A DNA stretch of 20,180 nt from Chara braunii (GCA_003427395.1 BFEA01000472.1:30035-50214); one strand, 5' to 3'; counted from the stretch's first letter, positions 6,883 to 16,423 are shown. A program made the numbers and translations. The notes: generated by a model not told the origin, from the letters alone.

Positions 6883-8120
6883 CGAGAGGGGCCGAGGAGA
6901 AGGCGGAGATGGAGAGGTGGGGAGGAGGAAGACCCTCATTACCCTGATCCAGTGCCCAGGCACCAACCTGCTGGCGCAAGGCTCTGTCTTGAAGCTGCTG
7001 AAGACCTGTCCTTGCTGCTGGAGCTTTGGCGCTCGCCGGTAGGCGCAGGTAAGTCCCTCTACTCTTTCTCTCACCTCTGCAGCTAGCGCTACACCTAGTG
7101 CTACTGCCTGGAGCTGCGCTAAACCCAAAATAGCTCAGCGCTGCTCCTCAATGCTGCGGTCTCAAAGTCTCCTGACAGACCGCTGGCCGGTACTAAGTAC
7201 TGGCGGTGGCCTGTTCGGCCTGGCTGCTGAGAACCCGCGCCGTGATCTGGACCATAGAACGATCTGACGGTTCATATTCAACCCGCCAGGGAAACTGCAG
7301 CCTCAAGCTTCAGCCGCCAGGTCCAAACGAAAAACGTTTGGACCGGTCTCCCGCTCAGGGCCTGCAGTTGCAGACCCGGGTCTAAAACCGGGTGCTGGAG
7401 GCCCAACATCGGCCTTTAACCCAGGCCGGACTGGCCCAGCGTGGCCACTGTCTGGGATAATCCCCTCGACCTAGCCGTCGGGCCTAACAGGGGCCGTGTG
7501 GAATCCAGTATGTAACAAGTAGCCCCGAGATTTCTGATTGGCTCGATTTTGATTCTCAAGTTTAGCCAGGTGAGGGTTTAAGTCGACAGAGATTCCCTTC
7601 CCCCCCGTCACCCATTGATGTCTCAGACGAGCTGTTGTGCCCCTCAGGCCCAGTTCCAGCTCAGGATCAGTGTGGGGTAACACCCCAGTCCCATCTCCTT
7701 GTGGTGTAACCAGTCTGGGAAGTTCGACATTCAGACAGTATAGTCGAGAAACTTCATATTTATGCAAGGTGGATAAATCATTGCCAGTAAACTTACGCCA
7801 CAAGGTGTATCACTATTTAGGCAAAAAAGGAAAAAAAAAAAAAAAAAAAGAAGGCAAGGTGCATGCTTGCTTACTGCAATGTAAACATCGTTGATGGAGA
7901 CGGCAAATAGAAACCAGATAAAGGAATTTATTGCACTGTAAACTGCAAGTGAAATTGGCATGAACTCCACGCTCCTTGTTCTAATCACCAGACCCTGCAC
8001 AGCAACCAATTCATAGCAGAGATGGTTCAGAGTAGAATCACACAAAGTCGGCAAAGGCCATTGGGCATGAAATTAACATAAACAGTTCAGACTAGAATCA
8101 GGCAAGAGGAGCCGACAGAA
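6883..8120. other. GC-rich to mixed intergenic DNA, no gene seen
   Basis: All ORFs are short and repetitive. Positions 7130-7490 are GC-rich and crowded with short palindromes. At 7050-7083 a CAGGTAAGT and a TCTGCAG lie only about 32 bases apart, too close for a normal intron. An A19 run lies at 7831-7849. Two similar phrases (GTTCAGAGTAGAATCA / GTTCAGACTAGAATCA) occur 60 bases apart near 8025 and 8085. Confidence 0.5.
7319..7343. repeat. perfect 10-bp inverted repeat with A5 loop
   Basis: GGTCCAAACG, AAAAA, CGTTTGGACC. It is followed at 7372-7383 by the palindrome AGACCCGGGTCT and preceded near 7190 by a palindromic TACTAAGTA segment. There is no T tract to suggest a terminator. Confidence 0.75.
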
Positions 8121-8399
8121 GGTTAACCGACCCCCCAATTTTCACCCCCATTTATAAGAAAACCAAAGGGCCATTTTAACCATACTTCACACCAATCTGT
8201 AGAGTGCACTTCTTGCTAACTTAATGTAAAACGAAAACCGAAAAAAAATAATTAGAAACATATAAAACAGCAAGCCAAAAGTGCACTTTCATGAAATTTT
8301 ACCAACATTTCAATTTGTCAATTTTCACAATTTTCACCACTGCCCAAAACAACAATCTCCAGGAACCCTAGGGGTGAAAAGTGGGGGTACCTGTTAACC
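8121..8399. mobile_element. MITE-like element with GGTTAAC terminal inverted repeats (copy 1, diverged)
   Basis: The left end GGTTAACCGACCCCCCAATT and the reverse complement of the right end (GGTTAACAGGTACCCCCACT) align for about 28 bases, continuing into TTTCACCCC. Length 279 bp, AT-rich centre, no coding. The termini match those of the element at 15569-15870 (GGTTAACAGGGAACCCCACT). No clear target-site duplication is visible. Confidence 0.65.
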
Positions 8400-9290
8400 A
8401 TTTGTGGAGGAGCCGGGTCGCCAGACTTCTTTCTCACTGAACAGGGATATTAAAAAATAGACATCTGTTCACGCATGTGGACAGGACTGCTTATGCATCA
8501 CCCTTCCTCCCACGTGCTCTTAGAGGCTTCACTGATTGACAATTGCGAAATTTGAGTTTATAGTCTTTAGACTGCTGTAAGGACCTGCCCAAACACAGAC
8601 TGAGAACACAGCTGATTTCTACGTTTTGCCGCTTGCTGAGATTCCCGCTTTCTGCTGAGCTTTTTAAGTCTGTGTGTGTGCGTGCTTGCTGGTCTGCGTG
8701 CCTGTCTGAGTGCTTGATGGACCCGCAAGGGTGCTTACTTGGGAGGCCTATAGGGCCGGTACTTACCTGTGGTGTGAAATTGAGGGTTGCAGCGGGGAAA
8801 ACACTCGAGTGGCGGGAACAGGCCCCCAACACTTAGAGCAGCGGGGAAAAACACTCGAGTAGCAGGTAGGCCAGTACCACACCAGGTAGCGGTAGATGTG
8901 TCGGGTACTCGAGGCCGGGCAGAAGAAGACAAAAGTTGGCATTTTTAGAGGCCCAGTAGTTGTAGGCTAGGTCTAGGCGGGCACCAGTCCATGTAGCCTG
9001 AGTCTAGGCCCTGTACGGGGGATCAGAGTCTGCAATGTTGTCTCCCTCCGAAAGGGAGGAGGTACTGGTTGCTTGGAGGCCGTGCGGCCTGGAAGTCACT
9101 GCCTGAGAAGCAAGTAGGGCGCTATGTCTCCAGGAGTCCTCCTCATTTGCTGCGTGCAAGTTTGGACGTCACGCTGCTGGAGCGCTGGAGGAGCAGCGCT
9201 AGTGTGCAGCGCTGTGTGGGGAAGAAGGGCGCCCAGATCTCCACCCTGGCTATGGTGGAGGAGCTCAGGCTGGAGGAGGAGGAAGAAGGG
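8400..9290. other. intergenic DNA with a short duplicated phrase, no gene seen
   Basis: A 28-base phrase with GCAGCGGGGAAA and ACACTCGAGT occurs at 8789-8816 and again at 8838-8866. A minus-strand splice-donor-like CACAG/GTAAGTACC lies at 8766. No ORF shows a domain. Confidence 0.4.
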
Positions 9291-9322
9291 GACTAGGGTA
9301 GGGGAGCGCCAGGGGTACTTAC

Positions 9323-9604
9323 CTCGCTATGGTGGATGCCGTCTTCATCTCCTTGGTGGGCGCTGCACCTGGAAGGTCCCCATAGGGGTAGAGCAACACC
9401 AAGAAGCTTTGAGGCAGAGTCAGGCATGGCGGCCTGAGTGGAAGCAGCCATAGCTGCTTTGAGTTGTCTTTTGCACGTCAGGGCAAGGCCGTAAAAGTCC
9501 GCCATAGCCTCGTTCTCGTGAAGAGGAAGGAGGAGGGCGGTCATGGCTATGGTGGACCTCATGTGCCAGCAGTAGAAAAGGGATTCGGACATTGATTCGG
9601 CCAT
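9323..9604 (-). CDS. possible first exon, unrecognised (weak)
   Basis: An ATG at 9604 opens exactly 94 codons that end at a perfect splice-donor consensus (GAG/GTAAGTA, intron G at 9322). The peptide is Ala/Met/Leu-rich with no recognisable domain. The next donor-like site on this strand is at 8766, but no convincing acceptor with a pyrimidine tract lies between. The upstream sequence on this strand is the candidate LTR below, so this may be chance or a retroelement fragment. Confidence 0.15.
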
Positions 9605-9627
9605 TCATCATTATTATCATTATTTAT

Positions 9628-9846
9628 TGTTGAATGAGAGGGGAGGAGAAAAGGAGGAGGAGATTGGAGTGGCGAGAAGGAGGGGTATTATCATTGGTCT
9701 TTGCTGGTGTAGATCTTCTTCTTCTTTCTTTCTAATACTCTTCTTCTTTTGATCCCTCTCTCCTCTCAAGTTCATTCATTTCATTTTGCAATTGGACGGC
9801 ATTGTGCTTTCTCATGAATTTGTACTTCGAAATTGGCCAGGTAACA
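9628..9846 (+). mobile_element. candidate 5' LTR remnant (219 bp)
   Basis: Begins TGTTGAATGAG and ends GGTAACA, giving TGTT/AACA inverted termini. It is followed after one base by a primer-binding-site match. The body is purine-rich then pyrimidine-rich. I see no second copy (3' LTR) and no gag-pol coding in the 10 kb to the right, so only a fragment would remain. Confidence 0.3.
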
Positions 9847-9847
9847 T

Positions 9848-9858
9848 TGGTATCAGAG
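9848..9858 (+). other. primer-binding-site match (plant initiator-Met tRNA type)
   Basis: TGGTATCAGAG is the start of the standard plant LTR-retrotransposon PBS, complementary to the 3' end of initiator-Met tRNA. The following AGGTTTC also resembles the extended site with a short deletion. It lies 2 bases after a CA dinucleotide suitable as an LTR end. Confidence 0.4.
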
Positions 9859-9859
9859 A

Positions 9860-10423
9860 GGTTTCTACTTGCTGGCGAGAGTTGACTTTGCCACTCCAAC
9901 CCTAACCTAAGTGAGAGGCCTACCACTGGGCTGGAAAGTCGAGGGAAGTCAGGCAGCATGGTTAAGGGAAGTTGCCCCCGCCTGGTTAGGCCGTGTTGGG
10001 TCGACACTGGACCTGACCAGGTTGCTTGAGAGTAAGTTTGGGGTGGCGAGACACTTCGAGAAGACTTCGTGTGACAATTTGGGAGAGGTGACAGTGAGAG
10101 GCACGTACATCGGGCATCTGACCTAAGGAAGACACTTGGCGACTTTAGGGCCTCCCTCAAGTAAGCGAGCTTAGCCATTATGCATCTAGGGACCACAAGT
10201 TGCTACTTTGATCTTCAGCATCGGCGGGGGATCCAGCGTTGCACTTTGGTGTTGGAGTCTGACCCTCCTGGTAGATAGGACTCCTGATATAAACTTCAGA
10301 TAAAAGTTGGACTTTGAAAAGTCAAAATTCGACTAACTCCTTGGTTTTGTAAAACTTTGGGCAGCACTTCCCTTAGCGAAAGTGACTTTTCCTAAATTAT
10401 ACAAAGCCAAGTAACCCAGAAAA
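9860..10423. other. no gene seen; possible retroelement leader
   Basis: If the LTR and PBS call is right, this would be the internal leader of that element. It contains no ORF above about 150 codons with a recognisable domain. Confidence 0.3.
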
Positions 10424-10837
10424 TGCAGAAATTGAACTAAGTAAAATAAACTTGACTCAGAAAATGCAGGAATTGAACTAACTCCTACAGCTCCAGCACA
10501 TAACGAGCATCTAAAGCAACTACCTATCAACTGATACTCAAACTAATTAAAAGCTCACACTCAATCACAAACAAGTCCATACGACAATGAGTAAGTACTC
10601 TTACCAAGACCCTAAGTTGTTTCCTCATAATGCAAGAATTGAACTAAGTAAAATAAACTTGACTCAGAAAATGCAGGTATTGAACTAACTCCTACAGCTC
10701 CAGCACAAAGCGAGCATCTAAAGCAACTACCTATCAACTGATACTCAGACTAATTAAAAGCTCACACTCAATCACAAATGAGTCCATACGACAATGAGTA
10801 AGTACTCTCACAAAGACCCTAAGCTGTTTCCTCATAA
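10424..10837. repeat. tandem duplication, two units of 207 bp
   Basis: Units 10424-10630 and 10631-10837 are about 95 per cent identical by eye. They share AATTGAACTAAGTAAAATAA, CTCCTACAGCTCCAGCACA and CATACGACAATGAGTAAGTA. A partial phrase at 10400-10423 suggests a degenerate earlier unit. AT-rich, with no coding. Confidence 0.9.
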
Positions 10838-10883
10838 GATAGTTCATTAAACCTTCGGATGATTACCCCTTATACCCATCTTG

Positions 10884-11385
10884 TATATGGCATGACGCTA
10901 GACCATTCAACTTAGAAACAATACCTAGCATGCCTTAGATTAGACACGAACATATTGCATAACTACTTTTCTCTTCTTTGGGCGTGTGACTAGACCATTC
11001 AACTTAGAAATGCTTAGTCACCCTGAACAGTTTAAACATCCAAAATTTAATAACTCTCTGATTTGTCTTCAAAGTATGGGTAGGAGACTGAGCCATTCAG
11101 CTTAGAAACAATGCTCAACTTGCCCCGTTTACTTTCATTTATACTCTTAACTTTACCTTTTCTACTTAATGATATGGTTTAGCGTTGAACCATTCGGCTT
11201 GGAGACAATGTCCAACTGCCTGCTTACATGCAAATATAGATAAAATATCTCCAATTATACTCATTTGTGCTTAATGAGTGGTTTTGGGTTAAGTCATTCG
11301 GCTTGGAAACAATGCTTATGCCAAAATCCTTCCTCAGAATAAAACAAAAGAATGAACCATTCGGCTTGAAAACAATGTTCAACCA
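10884..11385. repeat. array of six hairpin units with conserved core and differing paired arms
   Basis: The cores start at 10904, 10996, 11094, 11191, 11295 and 11358, spaced 92, 98, 97, 104 and 63 bases. Core sequence is CATTCGGCTTGGAAACAATG with few changes: the first two read CATTCAACTT, and the second is three bases shorter. CATT pairs with AATG, and the stem continues into flanking arms that differ in each copy. Unit 1 has GGCATG..CTAG against CTAGCATGCC. Unit 2 has GTGACTAG against CTTAGTCAC. Unit 3 has CTGAG against CTCA plus outer GGG/CCC. Unit 4 has GTTGAAC against GTCCAAC. Unit 5 has TTTTGG..TTAAG against CTTATGCCAAAA. Unit 6 has TGAAC against GTTCA. The spacers are AT-rich and only loosely alike. 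Confidence 0.75.
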
Positions 11386-11399
11386 TCCCTATGCCAAAA

Positions 11400-12465
11400 T
11401 TATCGCTTTCCTCTCTGAATAAAAAAACTAGACTGGGAGTAAAAAGGGCAGAGGAAGAGTCATTTAGTCGCTTTGACTCGCATGAGAAGGCCTTGAAACC
11501 TTTAGCCGCCTGAAGGCCCCGCAATGGCAGCCAAAACGCACTGTACTGGTCAGCTCGTAGTCAAACGCTGAACAATTGGCACTATGACGGACCTCTAAGT
11601 TGCGACGATAACCCCCCTTTGCAGCTTGACCACTCCTTCAAAAGACGTCTTTCCCTCTGACCAAATTGAGGTCACGCAACCCACAAAGGCTGCGTTCGAA
11701 TAGAGCACACCCCTGCGCTCTACTCAGACACCGGCTTCAACAGCTTCCCACACACCACAATAGTCACAGTTGCCGCACTAGTCAAAACACAACGTCGGTA
11801 GCAGCAGCTAGACCCAAATTCCAGCAGAAGCAGTCATAACATGGCAATGGTAATACATGGCAGTAGCAGTCTTCAAAATTGTTACGGCAACAGGTAGTAA
11901 CCACAGACAACCTGTTATCTCAGCAAAGGTTCACTCTTACAATTAGCAGCTCTGATCAGGGAGGACACCAACACTAGTTTCAACAGTACTGCTTCAAACA
12001 GCCAGTCCTACTTTCAACGGCTTGGCGAAGGCCGAAGGACATGGCCGGCAACAATGTTCCGTGCATCCTGTAGTAGCACAACAAGCATGTAGCAACCACC
12101 TGGCTTGGGGCTGCAATTGTTCAAGCTGGGAGCAACTGGAATCATAACAGAAATAGATAATTGCAGCAACACTTCGCGTGTCTAGCAACAGTTGTAGCCA
12201 AAGGAGAACGCAAGCAACAGCTGCATGGCTGCACTGTAAGGGATCAAGAGCACTTGAACGTGGTAACAACAGCAATGTTCCACGAGGCCACGGTCTTGGA
12301 AGCAGCAAACTCTGTTGGCGGTTACCACGCTGATGCGCACAAGAGCGAGCACTATTCTGGGTCGGGATGACGATCACATTGGCACACTCAATGACAAGCT
12401 GCAGCGCAGCCACCACCACGATGGGGTCAATAACCAAAATCGTCATGGCAAAATATCATTGACGG
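11400..12465. other. CAG/CAA-rich intergenic stretch, no gene seen
   Basis: From about 11750 the sequence is crowded with CAGCAG, AGCAAC and GTAGCAG phrases, as in decayed triplet repeats. The longest ORF (150 codons, minus strand) is Leu/Cys-rich and reads as a by-product of this composition. Confidence 0.4.
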
Positions 12466-12535
12466 GGCTCGCTCTGCTACTCTCAAAATGCACAAAGACT
12501 GAATCTTACACTAGAGCTTGGGCAGATTCGCAGCC
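12466..12535 (+). repeat. diverged dispersed repeat, copy A
   Basis: Shares with 19244-19320 the series GGGC, CTACTCTC(A/G)AAATG, ATCTT, CTAGA(G/A)C(T/G)TGG, AGAT and GCAGCC/GCACCGCC in the same order and spacing. Confidence 0.45.
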
Positions 12536-12809
12536 AACTTTTCCACTCGGTCTACACACAGTTTGACCCCGTAGCTCAACTTTTGGATCATTAGCATGGT
12601 CAGTTCTTTGAGGTGGGCGCGCCCCCTGTTCGGCATCCGCTTCCAGGGAACTCTTTGACATTCCTCGCTCCAAAATCGTGAGGATCACACCGCATCCTGA
12701 ACACCAGCGCCCATGGAGGAACCACCGCCCTTCTTGCTCATAGTTGGGGGCAACTGTGCGCTTTGCATATCAAAAACGGAGCGCCCCGCAATTTGGCCCA
12801 TCAATCGCC

Positions 12810-12890
12810 ACTTGCTTGCTATAATGAGCAAATTGAGAATGAATCTTCCGCTAAAACTTGGGAAGATGCATCCTCTGTCTATGTCCACAG
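12810..12890 (+). repeat. diverged dispersed repeat, copy B
   Basis: TTGAGAATGAATCTTCCGCT and ACTTGGGAAGATGCATCC align with ATGAGAGTGCATCTTCTGCT and ACGTGGAAAGATGCACCG at 19276-19317. Copy A is about 330 bases upstream. Downstream CAACTT..GCATCAG also recurs after copy A as CAACTTTTGGATCATTAG. Confidence 0.5.
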
Positions 12891-13588
12891 GCACGCAACT
12901 TCATAGCTTTGAGCATCAGTCCATCTCGTACCGGCTGTTGTTCGAGGTGAGTACTATTTTGCCTTCCCTCTTTCACTCTCTTCCGCTTTTCCAAGTTACC
13001 TCCTTCTTCCCCTCTTATTCCTTATTCCTCCAAACGCCTTGAACTCCCCGATTCCACCATTCTCGTTGTCTGGCCTATGCCTTTCCACAACTCATCTCTG
13101 CCTGCTGCTACGAACGCGGCCCCTGACTGCATTCTGATGGGATGTATCTACCCAGCTTTGACGCTCAGTTTCATTCCAACCTTACAAATCTGCTCGCACA
13201 ACCAAGTCCGGCGTGCGCACTTTAACTCCTCCCTTTTTCTTTATTCGTTTCTCCTACTCCTTTCCGATGTACCCGATCACCCATCACGATCTCCTCTTTT
13301 CGGCATACCTTCTCCTCACGCTCGTTCCTCCTCAGCCTTCAGTCATCACCATACTCGTCTCTTCCCACGTAGACTGTGCAGCTCCCAGTGCTTCTACTGA
13401 CCATGCCTCTTAATAACTCCAAAACCTAACCCCATGGGCCGATTCGCCCTGCTTAAAAACTCTTACTGTGCACTTTCTCCCGCTCGATTCCATCGAGAAT
13501 CGAGCTAGATACCTGATATCCTACTTCCTTCATATCCACGGACGCCATATTCTCGCGCACCTCGTTCTCCTTCTTGCCTTTATCCTAG

Positions 13589-13610
13589 TTTTTTTTTTTT
13601 TTTTTTTTTT
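13589..13610. repeat. T22 homopolymer
   Basis: 22 consecutive T. It could be the poly-A tail of a minus-strand retroposed sequence lying to its right, but no flanking duplication or recognisable body was found. Confidence 0.85.
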
Positions 13611-14014
13611 CCTACTAATTTTTATGCTAATCTAGCTATGAATTCGGGGCCGTCATGCTCCAAAACCTCAAAAACCACTCTCTACTCGCCTGATTCCGTC
13701 GAGGATCGAGTGCGTTACTGATCAACGACTGCGCCCTGCCTTCTCTCCACCATCTTCTTCTTCGGATGTTCCTGGCAAAGATCTGCCAGATTCATCCTCT
13801 TTTCTTCACATCCTCCCGACTGATACCACGCTGGGCGTGGGGGCGCAGCCAGGACAGCGGGCGTTTCGCCGAAGCAGGCAGCTCGCGCCCCTGCCCCTGC
13901 CCCTGCCCCCCGCGAAACGGTTCATGGGGGGTGGAAGGGGCGAAAATCCAGTTTCACTTTGCACATTCGCTTTTTGCTTTGGAACGTGGAGCGAGACCCT
14001 TCCTTTTTTTTGTT

Positions 14015-14465
14015 GGGAAAATTGCATCTGTACCCCACTTACAAATGGGAATACCGGCTATACCCAGTCCCAGCGCCAACTTGCATAGTGGAAATTGTTT
14101 GCATGGCCAGGACCGAGGTGGACCCAGCTTGGTACTGCAAAATTGCAGTTATAACCAACTATAGGAATGCACAAATAATGGACATACCCAGGCAAAATTA
14201 TGGGCATACCCGGAACCTGAGGAGGGGCTGCCAAATTGTTCATATACCCTGCTGCCGAATGGCTGAAATTATGCTCATACCCAGCAGCCGTTGGGCCACT
14301 ACTAGGTGGGCATGAGCACAATTTCGTGCTCCGAATCCCAGGGCCTGTGGGATTGGGTACACCTACAATTTCGCACAGAGGAAATGCTGGGTACATGCAA
14401 GTTCGCGCTAAGACTGGGTATACTGGGTATCCCATCTTTGAGTGGGGTACAGATGCAGTTTTCCC
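14015..14465. mobile_element. foldback element, 451 bp, with long sub-repeated inverted arms
   Basis: The left end GGGAAAATTGCATCTGTACC and the reverse complement of the right end (GGGAAAACTGCATCTGTACC) align for about 70-85 bases. Inside, the left arm holds repeated AATT..(A/G)TACCC phrases (near 14031, 14062, 14151, 14183, 14209, 14244, 14277). The right arm holds them inverted as GGGTA/GGGCA (near 14308, 14355, 14390, 14417, 14425, 14454). A central hairpin pairs AAATTATGCTCATACCCA with GTGGGCATGAGCACAATTT. TTTGTT abuts both ends and may be a 6-bp target duplication, though the flank is T-rich. Confidence 0.75.
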
Positions 14466-15041
14466 TTTGTTTTTTTTTATTGCACAAACCAAAGGAGAGG
14501 CCCGGAATCCTCAACAAACAACCCGGGAAGAAGCAAAGGTAGCGAGGCCCTTTTTTTGTGTGAGTCTGTCTTCTCCTCATCAGGGGACGGCCATATATTT
14601 TTCTCTGACCTCACATATTTTTTAAGTGGCGGTCTGCCATGTTATGGAACATAGCTTTCTTTCACCACCAAACTGCCACTACTCCTAAGCCTATACAGGG
14701 GACCCCTGCAAGCATAGCTTTCTACCTCTCTTCGGTGAAGGGAGGTTAACCAAAGACTACAAAAAAAAAAACATAAAAGCACCGGAATCAGAAAAAAAGG
14801 CAACGGCGGGAGGGAGGTAGCTGTCAAATTCTTCGCCCTCACCCTTGATTACTATACCTTTGCCCACAGACACACCTATTATGTACCCAATCGCACTCGT
14901 TTTCTTTGCTCTTGAGCACAGGTATTGATCGGTATTATGTACGCCTGCTCTGCTTGGTCGGAATGTCCCCGCTTCCAGTTCGGAAATCTACAACGGGGAG
15001 TCGGGGCATAGTCACACTTGAACTTTCCTGGTTGTATATTG

Positions 15042-15043
<2 letters not shown>
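14466..15043. other. no gene seen
   Basis: Contains an A12 run near 14761 and a short direct repeat GCATAGCTTTCT-like at about 14649 and 14711. No ORF shows a domain. Confidence 0.4.

Positions 15044-15112
<69 letters not shown>
15044..15112. repeat. (CT)n microsatellite
   Basis: About 34 CT units, followed by GTGTGCATGTCTG. Confidence 0.95.
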
Positions 15113-15117
<5 letters not shown>

Positions 15118-15388
15118 CATGTCTGTCTAACACACACATACATGCCTAGTGCATGCACGCTGCTGTCATGCATAGGGATTGGAAAAGCCTCGCAGGCGGT
15201 GTAAAAGTGCATCTTTTTGAACAATTCATACTTTCATTGCATACTTGGAAATGAGGCCGGCGAACGTCACAAACAACCCTCAACCTGGGCTACCAGTCGT
15301 GCCGCTTGGGTACCCAAGGTTGGCACGGCCGCACAGGACCTGCCTGGGACGACCGGCCGCGCAGGGTCAATGACGCTCTTTCTTCTTC

Positions 15389-15408
15389 TTTTTTTTTTTT
15401 TTTTTTTT
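15389..15408. repeat. T20 homopolymer beside dispersed hairpin repeat
   Basis: On the minus strand this is an A20 run directly after a copy of the short dispersed repeat (15473-15418), as a poly-A tail would be. Confidence 0.85.
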
Positions 15409-15417
15409 CCGGGGACA

Positions 15418-15473
15418 TGCTCCAATCTATTCGTGGGGAGCAGCACGTGCTGGGAACCGGGCCCAGCGTCCCA
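15418..15473 (-). repeat. short dispersed hairpin repeat, copy 1
   Basis: The plus strand has GCTCCAATCTATTCGTGGGG and GTGCTGGGAACCGGGCCCAG. Its order and sequence match 16270-16328 (opposite strand) and 18451-18505 (same strand). On the minus strand, CTGGG and CCCAG pair around a 7-base loop. Confidence 0.65.
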
Positions 15474-15568
15474 TTTACAGATTCAAGCAAATTCAAGCTG
15501 TCTGCCTTAAGATTGGTGTTTGTTCGGAGCAGTTTGCCTCGTTAATCATGGCATTTCTACTTCCCTAA

Positions 15569-15870
15569 GCGGTTAACAGGGAACCCCACTTTTCAGCCCC
15601 AGTTAACCCCCTCAACCCTGAAAAGTGCAACGTAGATCATTTTTTTTTGTTTTTTCTGGTTTTTTTCTTTTTTCTTTTGCCCTCTTTTATTTTTGGTCAA
15701 CGTCTGTGTGTGCCAAGTTTGGTGTTTGTTGGGGTCTTGGAGTTGACTGTTTTGGCTAGCCCTGAAAAATCCTGAAAATTCTGAAAGCTGAAAAGATCTC
15801 CAAATTGAATGCACTTTTCAGGGTTGAGGGGGTTAACTGGGGCTGAAAGTTGGGGTTCCCTGTTAACCGC
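15569..15870. mobile_element. MITE-like element with GGTTAAC terminal inverted repeats (copy 2)
   Basis: Terminal inverted repeats of about 60 bases: GCGGTTAACAGGGAACCCCA through CCCTGAAAAGTGCA on the left, and its reverse complement at 15810-15870 with one or two changes. Length 302 bp, T-rich centre, no coding. Same family as 8121-8399 and much better preserved. No obvious flanking duplication. Confidence 0.85.
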
Positions 15871-16058
15871 CTCTCCTCAGGATGAGATTGTCTTTGGAGT
15901 GAGGAGTCAGGTAGAGGCGAGGTTGAGAGCTGAGCATGAATGCTGGGGCCCATAGAGTTATAGATTCATATGGATTTTTTATATTTTTTATACATTAAAA
16001 TCATCTTCATCATCACTATGATCATCAGTAGCATCTGCAGCTTCAACTTATGAGGGAT

Positions 16059-16119
16059 GCTGGGCTCGGTTTCCAGCACAGGCCGATTTACCATCAAAAA
16101 CAAAAGTATCATCAGTACA

Positions 16120-16153
<34 letters not shown>

Positions 16154-16293
16154 GTCATCATCTTATAGTATCGGTGGCACCATTTGAGTAGCATCATTTG
16201 AGTTTCATGAGGGACGCTGGGCCCGGTTTCCAGCATTTTCTGATCAACCAACTTATTGATGTATCTCAGAGGACGCTGGACCCGCTTTCCAGC
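16059..16293 (+). repeat. three copies of a GCTGGxCCCGGTTTCCAGC hairpin
   Basis: At 16059-16077, 16216-16234 and 16275-16293, each preceded by GAGG(G)A and followed by A. Five bases on each side pair. The third copy continues into the dispersed repeat at 16270-16328. Confidence 0.7.
16122..16161. repeat. (CAT)n microsatellite
   Basis: About 13 triplets with one interruption (CGT). Further scattered ATC triplets occur at 16000-16035. Confidence 0.95.
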
Positions 16294-16328
16294 AGGTGAA
16301 GCTCCCCACCAATAGAATGGAGCCTCCT
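16270..16328 (+). repeat. short dispersed hairpin repeat, copy 2
   Basis: GGACGCTGGACCCGCTTTCC, then GTGAAGCTCCCCACCAATAG and AATGGAGCCTCC. This is the reverse complement orientation of copies 1 and 3. It is followed by a 9-bp inverted repeat AGATAGGAG..CTCCTATCT at 16336-16371. Confidence 0.65.
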
Positions 16329-16423
16329 CCAGAATAGATAGGAGAGTATGCCTTTATCATCACTCCTATCTGTTTTCATGGGGTGGACGGTTTGTACTTG
16401 AAAAAAAAAAATCAAAAAAAAAT

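Larger units (their letters stand above)
12560..14014. other. pyrimidine-rich intergenic stretch, no firm gene
   Basis: An ORF opening at 12713 reaches a donor-like GAG/GTGAGTA near 12948, but it overlaps the diverged repeat copy B, so I do not call an exon. From 12955 to 13780 the plus strand is C/T-rich. A perfect 8-bp inverted repeat CTCGATTC..GAATCGAG lies at 13483-13504, with a diverged second copy near 13690-13710. CCCCTG is repeated near 13888. Confidence 0.4.

Noticed and set aside
7050-7083. 32-base intron between CAGGTAAGT and TCTGCAG
   Set aside because: Far below the minimum intron length in plants and algae, and no exons are recognisable on either side.
11690-11730. tRNA T-arm-like GCGTTCGAATAGAG
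   Set aside because: The flanking bases do not form a T stem, and no A box is present. The TAGAGC/GCTCTA hairpin overlaps it instead.
11994-12446. 150-codon minus-strand ORF
   Set aside because: Leu/Cys/Gln composition follows the CAG-rich DNA, and there is no domain or gene context.
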